Counted from the first letter of the stretch, positions 53,474 to 62,615 are shown. The stretch: DNA of 64,000 nt from Elusimicrobiota bacterium (GCA_009773155.1 WOVA01000001.1:1-64000); one strand, 5' to 3'. A program made the numbers and translations. The notes: a model not told the origin generated them from the letters alone.

Positions 53474-54321
53474 GGCTGGCGGGACGGGCGGGCGGGACGG
53501 ACCGGGCCCGCCGGCCTCTGATCGCAATCACAGACGCTGCGCGCGGTGAAGCGAAGCCAGGGCGGCGGATTATCAATCGATGAAAGCCGGCCCTCAGAGA
53601 AGATCACGAGCGTGTGCTGTTTGCCACAGCGTTCCATAAGAGCGGGCAGGCAGGACATACAGCCTTTAATAACCTCGACCCTCGCCGGGTTGGAATCGCA
53701 CTTAACCAGATAAGCGGGGAATCGGCGCGCATACTTGCCGGAAAGCGCTTTGATAAACCCCGCCTTGAACTTGCCGCAGTCCGGGGCATTCAGGCGAAAC
53801 GGGGCAAAAAAGAAAATATCCGGCCCGGGAGTGAACTTCGGATCCTCCATAAAAAAATTCAAGTCCGCGATAAAAAGCCCTTTTTCGGAAAGTCTCGTCA
53901 TTCCGAACAGGTTTATCAGCATATCGAACGAGGAAACCCCGGGGACCACCTCCACCTCGGCCAGACGTGAAACGGCGTGCAGCAACTCGGACATTTGCTG
54001 ATTCAGGAACAGGGGGTTGCCATAGAACAGCACGCCGACACGGTCGTTTTTTTTAAAAGCCCGGAGCACTTTTTCAAGCAAGCCGCAGGGGCCCGGGTTG
54101 GCGAGCGATACAAGGGGAATTCCCAGGCCGTGAACGCTTTTAGTGGTCATTGCGTCCACGCTGCCGGAATAAACCACGCCGCAAGAACGCAAAGCGTCAA
54201 TGGACTCAAAAGTCATCTGGGCGACAGGCGTAAGCCCGTACGAGGCGACGAAGAGTTTCTTTTTCGGCACGGCTTTCCGGGGCGCCGCGCCCGGAGTCCT
54301 TCCAGAATGGATTCTAGTCAT
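53470..54321 (-). CDS. SAM-dependent methyltransferase, tetrapyrrole-methylase superfamily (borosin-MT-like motifs)
   Basis: SYGLTPVAQMTFESIDALRSCGVVYSG, VGVLFYGNPLF, EVVPGVSSFDML. Confidence 0.75.
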   Translation of the reverse strand: MTRIHSGRTPGAAPRKAVPKKKLFVASYGLTPVAQMTFESIDALRSCGVVYSGSVDAMTTKSVHGLGIPLVSLANPGPCGLLEKVLRAFKKNDRVGVLFYGNPLFLNQQMSELLHAVSRLAEVEVVPGVSSFDMLINLFGMTRLSEKGLFIADLNFFMEDPKFTPGPDIFFFAPFRLNAPDCGKFKAGFIKALSGKYARRFPAYLVKCDSNPARVEVIKGCMSCLPALMERCGKQHTLVIFSEGRLSSIDNPPPWLRFTARSVCDCDQRPAGPVRPARPSRQP

Positions 54322-54444
54322 TTCCGTGTTTCCGCGGTTTTTCCGCCGCCGACCGGTTAAGAACGGCCGCGGGCAGGATTACAGACGCGCGCCGATCATC
54401 GTTCGATATTATCATTTTTCCCCACGACCCGCACGGGCTGAAAG

Positions 54445-54837
54445 TCAGAACAGCAGGGCTTTGAGCGGACGGCCGTGGTTGGACAGCACTGAAGCGGCGG
54501 CATCTTTGACGGAGCATTCGAACATGCCGGCGGTCTCCGCCGGCAGCGAAGCGTAATTTTCCATCAGGAAAGCGTAGCCGGACGCACTCGTCTCATCGTA
54601 GGGAAGCGAGGTCAGCGCGTCGTCGAAAGCGTCCCAGTTGGACGCGAAATACTCGCGCCCCAGCGCCGACGCGAAGGCCGCGAACAGCGCCTCCTTGCCG
54701 CCCACCGCCGCGCAGTCCACCCTCAGGGCCAGCCAGCCGGCCCCGCGCAGCGCGGCGGCGGCGGCGGCCGGGGAAAAGGAAAGCCCCCGCGCGTCCGCGA
54801 CGGGGGCTTCTCCGGCGACCAGCTCCAGGACGTCCAT
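54445..54837 (-). CDS. Barstar family RNase inhibitor
   Basis: SALGREYFASNWDAFDDALTSLPY. Confidence 0.85.
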   Translation of the reverse strand: MDVLELVAGEAPVADARGLSFSPAAAAAALRGAGWLALRVDCAAVGGKEALFAAFASALGREYFASNWDAFDDALTSLPYDETSASGYAFLMENYASLPAETAGMFECSVKDAAASVLSNHGRPLKALLF

Positions 54838-55382
54838 CAGGGCAGGACGGTGAGCCTTATGAAATCCTTGTAATGCGTGGGGCTGTAATAGACTATCTCA
54901 TTGCCGCCCACGACCAGGCGCTCGCAGCCGCGCACACCATAGGAGGGCGGCAGGTGGTAGAGGACGCCGCCTATCACCAGCTCACGGGAACTGTTCCTGG
55001 GAACGATGAGAGTGTACTCCTTGTAGAAGCCCAGCTGCATCGCCGGCAGAAGACCCTCTTTGTTCTTGAAGGTCGTGGCGTCCTGGCTGAACGGGTAGGG
55101 CCCGCCGCGGGAGATGAGCGCCACCAGCTTCAGTATCGCGTCCACGCGGCCCCGGTCCTCGATGACCGGGAGTATGGAGGTGCCGGGATAGACGGCTTTC
55201 GCCTCGGGCAGAAGCGGGATCAGGACGGGCTCGGGAGCGGCGAAGGAATCCAGGGCGGCGGCGGCGGCCGGCTGCAGCGCGAGCTGCCCGACGGCGGAAG
55301 GCGCCGCGAAAGCGGAGACCAGCAGGAAAGGCAGAAGAACCAGGGAACCGAGAAGACTTACGCGCTTGCTGTTAAGGGTCAT
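54837..55382 (-). CDS. Secreted guanyl-specific ribonuclease (RNase Sa/barnase family)
   Basis: Signal peptide; GGPYPFSQDATTFKNKEGLLP, GFYKEYTLIVPR, YYSPTHYKDF. Confidence 0.85.
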   Translation of the reverse strand: MTLNSKRVSLLGSLVLLPFLLVSAFAAPSAVGQLALQPAAAAALDSFAAPEPVLIPLLPEAKAVYPGTSILPVIEDRGRVDAILKLVALISRGGPYPFSQDATTFKNKEGLLPAMQLGFYKEYTLIVPRNSSRELVIGGVLYHLPPSYGVRGCERLVVGGNEIVYYSPTHYKDFIRLTVLP

Positions 55383-55512
55383 GGCGTTCCTTTTATTTTT
55401 TTATCTGGTCTCGCGTATATTATAGAGCGGTCCGCCGATGTCCGTAAGTGTCCAAGGACCCAGCCGGTCCGGGCCCTTGGGCCCAGACCCCGGACGGACG
55501 CCCGGCGCGCCG

Positions 55513-56814
55513 CTACAGCAGCTCCGCCACCAGCGCGGCCAGCTGGCTGCGCTCGGTCTTGGTGAAGGTCAGGTGCCCGTACACCTTCTGCCCCTTCAGC
55601 CTGTCCACGATATAGGTCAGGCCGTTGGAGGCGATGTCCAGATAGGGATTGTCTATCTGGTAAGGGTCGCCGGTCACGACCACCTTGGTCCCCTCTCCGG
55701 CGCGCGAGAGTATCGTCTTTATCTCGTGCGGGGTCAGGTTCTGCGCGTCGTCTACGATCATGTACTGCTTGGGCAGCGAGCGGCCGCGGATGTGGGTGAC
55801 CGACGCGATCTCTATCTTCTCGTTCTGCAGCAGGTACTCGAACTTCTGCAGCGCGTCGTCCTGGTGGCGGCGGTCCATGATGAACTCGAGATTGTCGTAG
55901 ATGGCGCCCATCCAGGTGGAAAGTTTCTCTTCCTTGGTGCCCGGGATGAACCCTATATCCTTGCCGACCGGCACGATGGGGCGGCAGATGATGAGCTTGC
56001 GGTAGACGTTCTCCTCAACGGCCTTCTGCAGGCCGCAGGCCAGCGACATAAGAGTCTTGCCGGTGCCGGCGGTGCCTATCATCGTCACCAGCGCGACCTT
56101 CTCGTCGAGCAGCAGCTCCATGGCGCAGCGCTGCTCCTTGTTGAGCGGCTTGACGCCCCATGGCGCGCTCTCGGGGCTGAGGGCCTTCACCACGGAGGTA
56201 TCCGCGGGGTCCACGCGGCCTAAAGCGCTCTTCTTGGGATCCTCCTTGGCGCGGAAAACGACGAACTCGTTGGCGACCAGGCCTTCTTCGCCGGACTTGA
56301 CGGCTTTGTCCTTGTAGAACTTATCTATGAAGGCGGCGTCCTTCTCTATGGCGACCAGGCCGGGATAAAGTTCGTCGATCTTGACCTTGCCGGACTCGTA
56401 ATCCTGGGCTATCAGGCCGACGGCTTCCGCCTTCAGGCGCAGGTTGGTGTCCTTGGTCACCAGTATCGCGTTGTTCTTCTTGTTTACGAACGAGAAGGCG
56501 GTGTTGAGGATGCGGTTGTCCATCTGCTGCAGGACGAACTCGGCGGGCAGGACCTGCGGGTGGTCCAGTTCCACCTTAAGGATGCCGCCGTTCTCCATCT
56601 TCACTCCCTCGTTGAGCTTGCCGTACGCGCGGAGCGCGTCGAGCTTGCGCGAGACGATGCGCGCGCTTTTGCCGCGCTCGTCTCCGGCGCTCTTGAAAGT
56701 GTCGAGCTCCTCTATGACGGAGATGGGGATTATGACGGTGTTGTCGTCGAACTTGGTGAAGGAAAGCGGATCGTGTATCAGGACATTGGTGTCGAGGATG
56801 TAGATCTTTTTCAT
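55513..56814 (-). CDS. PIN domain plus PhoH-like ATPase (YlaK/PhoH2 type)
   Basis: ILDTNVLIHDP, GTAGTGKTLMSLACG, VDDAQNLTPHEIKTILSRAGEGTKVVVTGD. Confidence 0.92.
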   Translation of the reverse strand: MKKIYILDTNVLIHDPLSFTKFDDNTVIIPISVIEELDTFKSAGDERGKSARIVSRKLDALRAYGKLNEGVKMENGGILKVELDHPQVLPAEFVLQQMDNRILNTAFSFVNKKNNAILVTKDTNLRLKAEAVGLIAQDYESGKVKIDELYPGLVAIEKDAAFIDKFYKDKAVKSGEEGLVANEFVVFRAKEDPKKSALGRVDPADTSVVKALSPESAPWGVKPLNKEQRCAMELLLDEKVALVTMIGTAGTGKTLMSLACGLQKAVEENVYRKLIICRPIVPVGKDIGFIPGTKEEKLSTWMGAIYDNLEFIMDRRHQDDALQKFEYLLQNEKIEIASVTHIRGRSLPKQYMIVDDAQNLTPHEIKTILSRAGEGTKVVVTGDPYQIDNPYLDIASNGLTYIVDRLKGQKVYGHLTFTKTERSQLAALVAELL

Positions 56815-56958
56815 TTTTTCGGCGTCAGCGGGGCAATGCCCCGGCCTCCCCTTCTTATTTTGATGTCAGAATTATGATACTTTTTTCCCCTCCTGTCAAA
56901 GAACCCCCGTTTCGGCCCCGCGCCCAAAAATAGTATTATTACGGGTCCGATACAGAAT

Positions 56959-59352
56959 ATGAAAAACAAATACCACCTCATCGCCGCGCTCCTGCTCGCG
57001 GCTTCGCTGAACATAGTCGCGCTTTCCGCCGCATCAGCGGGGGACACCATGCCGCATGACGGCCCCAGCGTCTCCACGGAACCCGCGGCCGTGGAATTCC
57101 CCGGCCCGTGGGAGATAGGCGAGGTAGCCGTACGCGGCACCGTCAACGTCAAGCCAAAAGTCGTCACCAGGGCGGCCAAGGCCAGGAAGGGCCGTCTCTA
57201 CTACCGCGATTTCGTCGCCCGCGACGTCGAGGCCATACTCGGGCTGGGCAGCGTAGAGAAGGTCTCGGTGGACATAGCCGAGATCCCCGGCAGCCCCTCT
57301 TCCCCCAAGCTGAGCCCGTTTCTTCCCGCTCCCCTGCAGGCGCGCGTGACCTACGTCGTCTCCGAGAAGCCGATGATAAAGAAGGTCGAGGTCAGGGGCG
57401 CCAAACAGCTTTCCAGGTCCTCCGTGAAGGACGAGATGTCCCTTCGCGAGAGGGATTTCTTCGACGAGCTGAAGGTCCGCGAGGACCTGATAAAGATCGC
57501 CGACAAATACCGCGACAAAGGATTCCTGGATATTTCCGCCGACTACGAGGTCGTCCACGACACGGCCTCCCTCACCTGCGTGCTGACCGTAAAGGTCGAA
57601 GAGGGCAGCAAGGTGCGCGTGGCCGCGGTCGACCTGAGCGGGGCCGAGGGCTTCAGGACGAAGAAGCTGGTCAAGCGCTTCAAAAACCGGCCGAAGAAGA
57701 TCTACCAGCCCGCCGGACTCGCCGACGACCTCCGCGCGCTGGAGGAGCATTATCTCAACCGCGGCTACAGCGATTTCGAGATAACGGCGTCGTCCGCTGT
57801 TTTCAACGAGAACCGCAGCAGCGTCACCATCAGCGTCGCGGTCCGCGAGGGCGCCAAGACGATGTTCGGCGAGACCGTCTTCAGCGGCAACTCGGTCTAC
57901 GCCTCCTCCGAACTGGCGTCCGCGCTGGCCTACCGGCGCGGCAAGCTCTACAACCAGGGCCGCTTCGAGGACACCGTGCGGGCCGTACAGGAAAAATACG
58001 CCGACAAGGGCTACCTGCGGGCGCAGGTGCGGCCGCTAAAAATCCCCAACGAGGCGACCGGCGAACTGGACATAGAGTTCGCGGTGACCGAGAATTCCCC
58101 CATCTTCGTCGGCCACATAGACGTGGAAGGCAACAAGGCGACCAAGACGCGCGTGCTGCGCCGCGAGGTGGCCCAGAAAGAGGGCGAGGTCTTCAGCGCG
58201 GCCAAGGTCAAGCGCAGCCAGGAGAAGATCTTCAACCTGGGCTTCATAGACGACGTGAACCCGGTCATCAACCCCACGGCGGACCCCGACACGGTGGACC
58301 TGGTCTTCGACGTGGCCGAGGGCAAACCCGGCATGCTTACGGCCGGCGCCGGCATCTCCTCGCGCGAGGGAGTGGTCGGCACGCTGTCGGTATCCCACCT
58401 CAACATGTTCGGCCTGGCCCACAGGATGTCGCTGGCCTGGAACTTCGGCAAGCGGGTGCAGGACTACAACTTCAGCTGGTCCACGCCCTGGGTGGGCGAC
58501 AGGCCGATGACGCTGGGGCTCAACCTCTTCAACACCCGCCGCTACCGCCCCTACCAGACCTCCCTGTCGGCCTACACGGAGCGCCGGACCGGCGGCAAGG
58601 TGACGCTGGCGCCCAGATTCGAGGACGACAAGTACACCCTCACCACCTCCTACTCTTACGAGAACGTGCGCATCATGGACGTGAACGCGCTCTACCTCGG
58701 GGAACTGCAGGCGGGCACCAGCGCCACTTCGTCGATCTTCGTCGAGTTCGCCCGCGACACGCGCGACAGCGTCTGGGACCCCACGCGCGGCGGCCGCGGC
58801 GCCCTGGGCCTGGAATTCACCGGCGGGCCGCTGCTGGGCGACGTGAACTTCTATAAGCCCAGCCTCTCCTACAGCCACAACTTCAGGCTGTTCTCCATAG
58901 ACGACTACCCGTTCGTCCTCTCCATCGCCAACCGCATGGGCTACGTGGCCCGCTTCGGCGACACCGACCGGGTGCCGTTCTACGAGAAGTACTTCCTGGG
59001 CGGCTCCGAGACGGTACGCGGCTACAACTCCAACGGCCAGGTCGGCCCGCCCGAGGGCGGCCGGATCTACGACGTCCTGAACGTCGAGCTCAAGTTCCCG
59101 CTGGCCAGGGAACGGCGGCGCACCATAGTGCAGTGGGCTTTCTTCCTGGACGTGGGAAACTCCTGGGACCGCTTCGACGACGTGAGCCTGCGCGCCGGCG
59201 AGGGCGAGAAACAGCTCAAGATGGGGGCGGGTTTCGGCATACGCTTCACCACCCCCGCGTTCCCCATACGGCTGGACTGGGGCTACGGCTTCAACCATAA
59301 GGCCGGCCGGCAGCGCTCCGACATCTACTTCACGCTGGGCAACCTGTTCTGA
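56959..59352 (+). CDS. bamA: Outer membrane protein assembly factor BamA
   Basis: POTRA repeats, C-terminal beta-barrel (GGSETVRGY, LDWGYGFN...DIYFTLGNLF); first gene before skp-lpxD-lpxC-fabZ-lpxA. Confidence 0.94.
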   Translation: MKNKYHLIAALLLAASLNIVALSAASAGDTMPHDGPSVSTEPAAVEFPGPWEIGEVAVRGTVNVKPKVVTRAAKARKGRLYYRDFVARDVEAILGLGSVEKVSVDIAEIPGSPSSPKLSPFLPAPLQARVTYVVSEKPMIKKVEVRGAKQLSRSSVKDEMSLRERDFFDELKVREDLIKIADKYRDKGFLDISADYEVVHDTASLTCVLTVKVEEGSKVRVAAVDLSGAEGFRTKKLVKRFKNRPKKIYQPAGLADDLRALEEHYLNRGYSDFEITASSAVFNENRSSVTISVAVREGAKTMFGETVFSGNSVYASSELASALAYRRGKLYNQGRFEDTVRAVQEKYADKGYLRAQVRPLKIPNEATGELDIEFAVTENSPIFVGHIDVEGNKATKTRVLRREVAQKEGEVFSAAKVKRSQEKIFNLGFIDDVNPVINPTADPDTVDLVFDVAEGKPGMLTAGAGISSREGVVGTLSVSHLNMFGLAHRMSLAWNFGKRVQDYNFSWSTPWVGDRPMTLGLNLFNTRRYRPYQTSLSAYTERRTGGKVTLAPRFEDDKYTLTTSYSYENVRIMDVNALYLGELQAGTSATSSIFVEFARDTRDSVWDPTRGGRGALGLEFTGGPLLGDVNFYKPSLSYSHNFRLFSIDDYPFVLSIANRMGYVARFGDTDRVPFYEKYFLGGSETVRGYNSNGQVGPPEGGRIYDVLNVELKFPLARERRRTIVQWAFFLDVGNSWDRFDDVSLRAGEGEKQLKMGAGFGIRFTTPAFPIRLDWGYGFNHKAGRQRSDIYFTLGNLF
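57039..57066. repeat. Family A element, degenerate, just after the BamA signal peptide
   Basis: gggggacaccatgccgcatgacggcccc; shares gcatcagcggggg flank with the 4805 copy. Confidence 0.85.
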
Positions 59353-59388
59353 GCGCGCCCTAAAAACCGAAAGAGACGGTACGAAAAG

Positions 59389-60243
59389 ATGAAAAAGATC
59401 CTCATACTGCCGCTGCTCCTGCTGCCCTTTAACGCGGGCGCGCTGGAGCTCTCCCTTGAGGAGAACCGCGGCGAATCCGGAACGATAGGCTACGTCGACA
59501 TGGACCGGGTGTTCCGCGAATATTCGGGGACCACGGGCGCGCGCGACGAATTCCTGGCCGAGGTGAAGAAGCGGGAGACGGACCTCGATGCCTCAAAAAA
59601 ACGGATCTTCGCCCTCAAGGCGGAGATCTCCAGGCTGCGCCAGGAGCGAGAGTTCGCCGCGGCCCTGCCTCTCTTCTTCGGCGCCGAGGCCGGGGACACC
59701 ACTGGGGACACCATGCCGAATGACGCCCCAGTCTCCGCCGCGGCCGGCGCTGAAATATCGACCGGGACGACAACGGCGCCGGAGACTATGCCGACGGTTC
59801 CCACCGCGGCCGCGGCGCTGCCCGGCATGGCCCCGCAAGGCGTCGTCATATCCACGCCTGCGGCGGGGAAGGCTCCCCAGCAGCCGCTGATACACATGCC
59901 GGGCGTGGGAGCCATGTCGCTGGACCGATTCAGGATGTCGGTCTCGACCTCCGTGGCCGACATAGAGGCCGCCATCGCCGTTAAAGAGAAGGACCTGGCC
60001 GCCCTGGAAGGAGCGTTGAGGGCGGACCAGCGCAAGGCGGAAAAGGACCTGCTGACCCAGGAATCGAAGAAAACGGAGGCCATACTCGGCCGCATCTACT
60101 TCCTGCTGCGCGAACTGGCCGTCAGCGAGGGCGTCAGCGTGATCATAGACAAGCGCTCGATACTTTTCGGCCACGCGGCCGTCGACCTGACCGGCAAGCT
60201 TCTGGAGAAGCTCGAACGGAACGGGAACGGTGACGCCAGATGA
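59389..60243 (+). CDS. OmpH/Skp family periplasmic chaperone
   Basis: Signal peptide; IGYVDMDRVFREYSG; coiled-coil; bam-lpx context. Confidence 0.82.
   Translation: MKKILILPLLLLPFNAGALELSLEENRGESGTIGYVDMDRVFREYSGTTGARDEFLAEVKKRETDLDASKKRIFALKAEISRLRQEREFAAALPLFFGAEAGDTTGDTMPNDAPVSAAAGAEISTGTTTAPETMPTVPTAAAALPGMAPQGVVISTPAAGKAPQQPLIHMPGVGAMSLDRFRMSVSTSVADIEAAIAVKEKDLAALEGALRADQRKAEKDLLTQESKKTEAILGRIYFLLRELAVSEGVSVIIDKRSILFGHAAVDLTGKLLEKLERNGNGDAR
59692..59729. repeat. Family A element, degenerate, with partial tandem duplication
   Basis: ggggacaccactggggacaccatgccgaatgacgcccc. Confidence 0.85.
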
Positions 60244-61292
60244 ACTTTACGCCCGAAGAAGTAGCGAAGCTAACGGGAGGCCGCCTGGAAGGCGGCTCCC
60301 CGGCGCGGCCCGTGACGGGCGCCAACCCCGTGGAGCTGGCCGGCGCCGGCGACCTCTGCTTCATCGACTCGGCCGACAAGCTGGGCCTGCTGGAATCCTG
60401 CCGCGCGGCCGCGGTACTCCTTCCGCAGGAGGCCGAAGGCAGGGCCAAACCCTCCGGGGACAGGGCCTATGTCTACGTTAAGAACCCCCGCTACGCTTTC
60501 GCGCTGGTACTCCGGGAACTCGAGAAGGAGATGGCCGCGCCGCGCCGCTCGGGCAGACATCCCTCGGCCGTGGTGGCGGCCTCCGCCTCGGTGGCGCCCG
60601 ACGCCTGGATAGGCCCCTGCTGCGTAGTGGAGGACGGCGCCTCCGTCGGCGAAGGCGCCGTGCTGGAAGCCGGCGCCCATGTCGGCCGCGGCGCCGCCGT
60701 GGGCGCCGGCACGCGTCTGCACCCCCGCGTGTCTCTCCTCGACCGCTGCAAGGTCGGCGCGCGCTGCGTCATTCACGCCGGCACCGTCATCGGCTCCGAC
60801 GGCTACGGCTATGTGCGCGCCGGCGGCCGCCACGAGAAGATCCCCCAGCTCGGCACGGTGGAGATAGGCGACGAAGTCGAGATAGGCGCCAACTGCGCCG
60901 TAGACCGCGCCGCGCTGGACCGCACCGTAATAGGTCCGGGCACCAAGATAGACAACCTGGTGCACATCGCCCATAACGTTAAGATCGGGTCGAACTGCCT
61001 GATCCTCGGGCAGGTGGGCATAGCCGGCTCCACCGAAATAGGCGACAATGTAATCATCTCCGGCCAATCCGGTCTCAGCGACCACCTGCGCATCGGCGCC
61101 AATTCCATCGTCATGGGCCGTACCGGCGTCATCGCCGACCTCAAGGAAGGCTCGATAGTGCTGGGCCCGCTTGGACGGCCCCGCCGCGAATTCATGCGGA
61201 TAGAGGCGACTCTTTCCAAACTCCCGGAGATGTACGCGGAATTCAAGCGGCTCAAAAAAGGCGCCGCCGCGGATGACAAGAACAACCCTTAA
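60240..61292 (+). CDS. lpxD: UDP-3-O-acylglucosamine N-acyltransferase
   Basis: Hexapeptide repeats; GSDGYGYVRAGGRHEKIPQLGTVEIGDEVEIGANCAVDRAALDRTVIG. Confidence 0.95.
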   Translation: MNFTPEEVAKLTGGRLEGGSPARPVTGANPVELAGAGDLCFIDSADKLGLLESCRAAAVLLPQEAEGRAKPSGDRAYVYVKNPRYAFALVLRELEKEMAAPRRSGRHPSAVVAASASVAPDAWIGPCCVVEDGASVGEGAVLEAGAHVGRGAAVGAGTRLHPRVSLLDRCKVGARCVIHAGTVIGSDGYGYVRAGGRHEKIPQLGTVEIGDEVEIGANCAVDRAALDRTVIGPGTKIDNLVHIAHNVKIGSNCLILGQVGIAGSTEIGDNVIISGQSGLSDHLRIGANSIVMGRTGVIADLKEGSIVLGPLGRPRREFMRIEATLSKLPEMYAEFKRLKKGAAADDKNNP

Positions 61293-62151
61293 GTCGGACG
61301 CTTCCGTCCAGGGCGTCGGCCTGCATACCGGCCTGCCCTGCCGCGCCGTCTTCCGGCCCGCCGCCGGCCCCACCGGCCTGCGCTTCCTGCTGCCCGACGG
61401 AACAGGGCGGCTTTCGCCGCAGTCGGTGCCGCAAGCTCTGCGCGCGGCCGGCTCCTCCCCCATCCCCGCCCTGCTCGAGAACGTCGCCTCCACCGCGCGC
61501 GGCACCAACCTCACGCTGGGCGGCCGCACCGTACACACGGTGGAGCATATACTGGCCTGCTGCGCCGGCCTGGGGATACACGATCTCGACATACTCATGG
61601 ACGGCCCCGAGCCGCCCGCCGCCGACGGCTCCGCCCTGCCTTTCGCCGAAGCCATGCTCCGGGCCGGCGTCGCGGAAAAGCCCGGCCAGGAAATATCCGC
61701 CCTGCCCCTGACCGGGACCGTGGAACTGAAGGACGGGGAGGCCTTCTACCGCGCGGAGCCGGCCGGCGGACTGTTCCTGTCGGTGCTGTTCGACCATCCG
61801 CACCCGATGCTCGGCCGCACGGAGATAGCGCTGGAGATAAAGCCGGACACCTTCCTTAAGGAAATAGCCCCGGCCCGCACTTTCGGCCTGCGCGAAGAAC
61901 TGGACGGCCTCAAGGCGGCGGGCCTGGCCAGGGGCGGAACGCTTGAGAACGCCATGCTGGTGGAGCGGGACGGCATACTCTGCTCCGGCGGCCCGCGCTT
62001 CGCCGACGAGCCGGTACGCCACAAGGCGCTCGACCTGCTGGGCGACCTGGCGCTGCTGGGCGCCCCGCTGCTCGCCGCCGTGCGCGCCGGGCGCACCGGC
62101 CACCGCAATAATGTCAATTTTGCTAAACTGCTCAAAAGTAAACTGAGGTGA
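61273..62151 (+). CDS. lpxC: UDP-3-O-acyl-N-acetylglucosamine deacetylase with in-frame family B insertion
   Basis: GVGLHTGLP, TVEHILACCAGLG, DGSALPF, ARTFGLREELDGLKAAGLARGGTLENA. Confidence 0.94.
   Translation: MTRTTLKSDASVQGVGLHTGLPCRAVFRPAAGPTGLRFLLPDGTGRLSPQSVPQALRAAGSSPIPALLENVASTARGTNLTLGGRTVHTVEHILACCAGLGIHDLDILMDGPEPPAADGSALPFAEAMLRAGVAEKPGQEISALPLTGTVELKDGEAFYRAEPAGGLFLSVLFDHPHPMLGRTEIALEIKPDTFLKEIAPARTFGLREELDGLKAAGLARGGTLENAMLVERDGILCSGGPRFADEPVRHKALDLLGDLALLGAPLLAAVRAGRTGHRNNVNFAKLLKSKLR
61396..61449 (+). repeat. Family B element inside lpxC
   Basis: GACGGAACAGGGCGGCTTTCGCCGCAGTCGGTGCCGCAAGCTCTGCGCGCGGCC. Confidence 0.95.
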
Positions 62152-62615
62152 AAATGGACGACAAGACAGCCCCTTTGTACAAGCCCTGCCGGGTGATAGG
62201 CTGCGAGGAAATAATCCGCACCATACCGCACCGCTATCCCTTCCTGCTGATCGACCGGGTCGAGGTCATAGAGGAGAACAAGCGCGCGGTCGGCGTAAAA
62301 TGCGTCACGGCCAACGAGCTGTTCTTCCACGGCCACTTCCCGGCCAAACCCGTCATGCCCGGCGTGCTGATAGTGGAGGCCATGGCCCAGACCGCGGCGG
62401 CCATGCTGATGGGCCTGCCGGAGATAAAGGGCAAGTTCGCCTGGTTCGCCGGCATCAACAAGGCCCGCTTCCGCCGCCAGGTGGTGCCCGGCGACGTGCT
62501 CAAGCTCCATATCGAGATACTGCGGTTCAAGAGCCGCCTGGCTAGGGTCGGCGGCCGCGCTTTCGTCGAGGGCGACCCCGCGGCCGAAGCCGAGATGCTA
62601 TTCGCGGTGGACTGA
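62148..62615 (+). CDS. fabZ: 3-hydroxyacyl-[ACP] dehydratase
   Basis: IPHRYPFLLIDRV, FFHGHFPAKPVMPGVLIVEAMAQTAA. Confidence 0.96.
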   Translation: MKMDDKTAPLYKPCRVIGCEEIIRTIPHRYPFLLIDRVEVIEENKRAVGVKCVTANELFFHGHFPAKPVMPGVLIVEAMAQTAAAMLMGLPEIKGKFAWFAGINKARFRRQVVPGDVLKLHIEILRFKSRLARVGGRAFVEGDPAAEAEMLFAVD

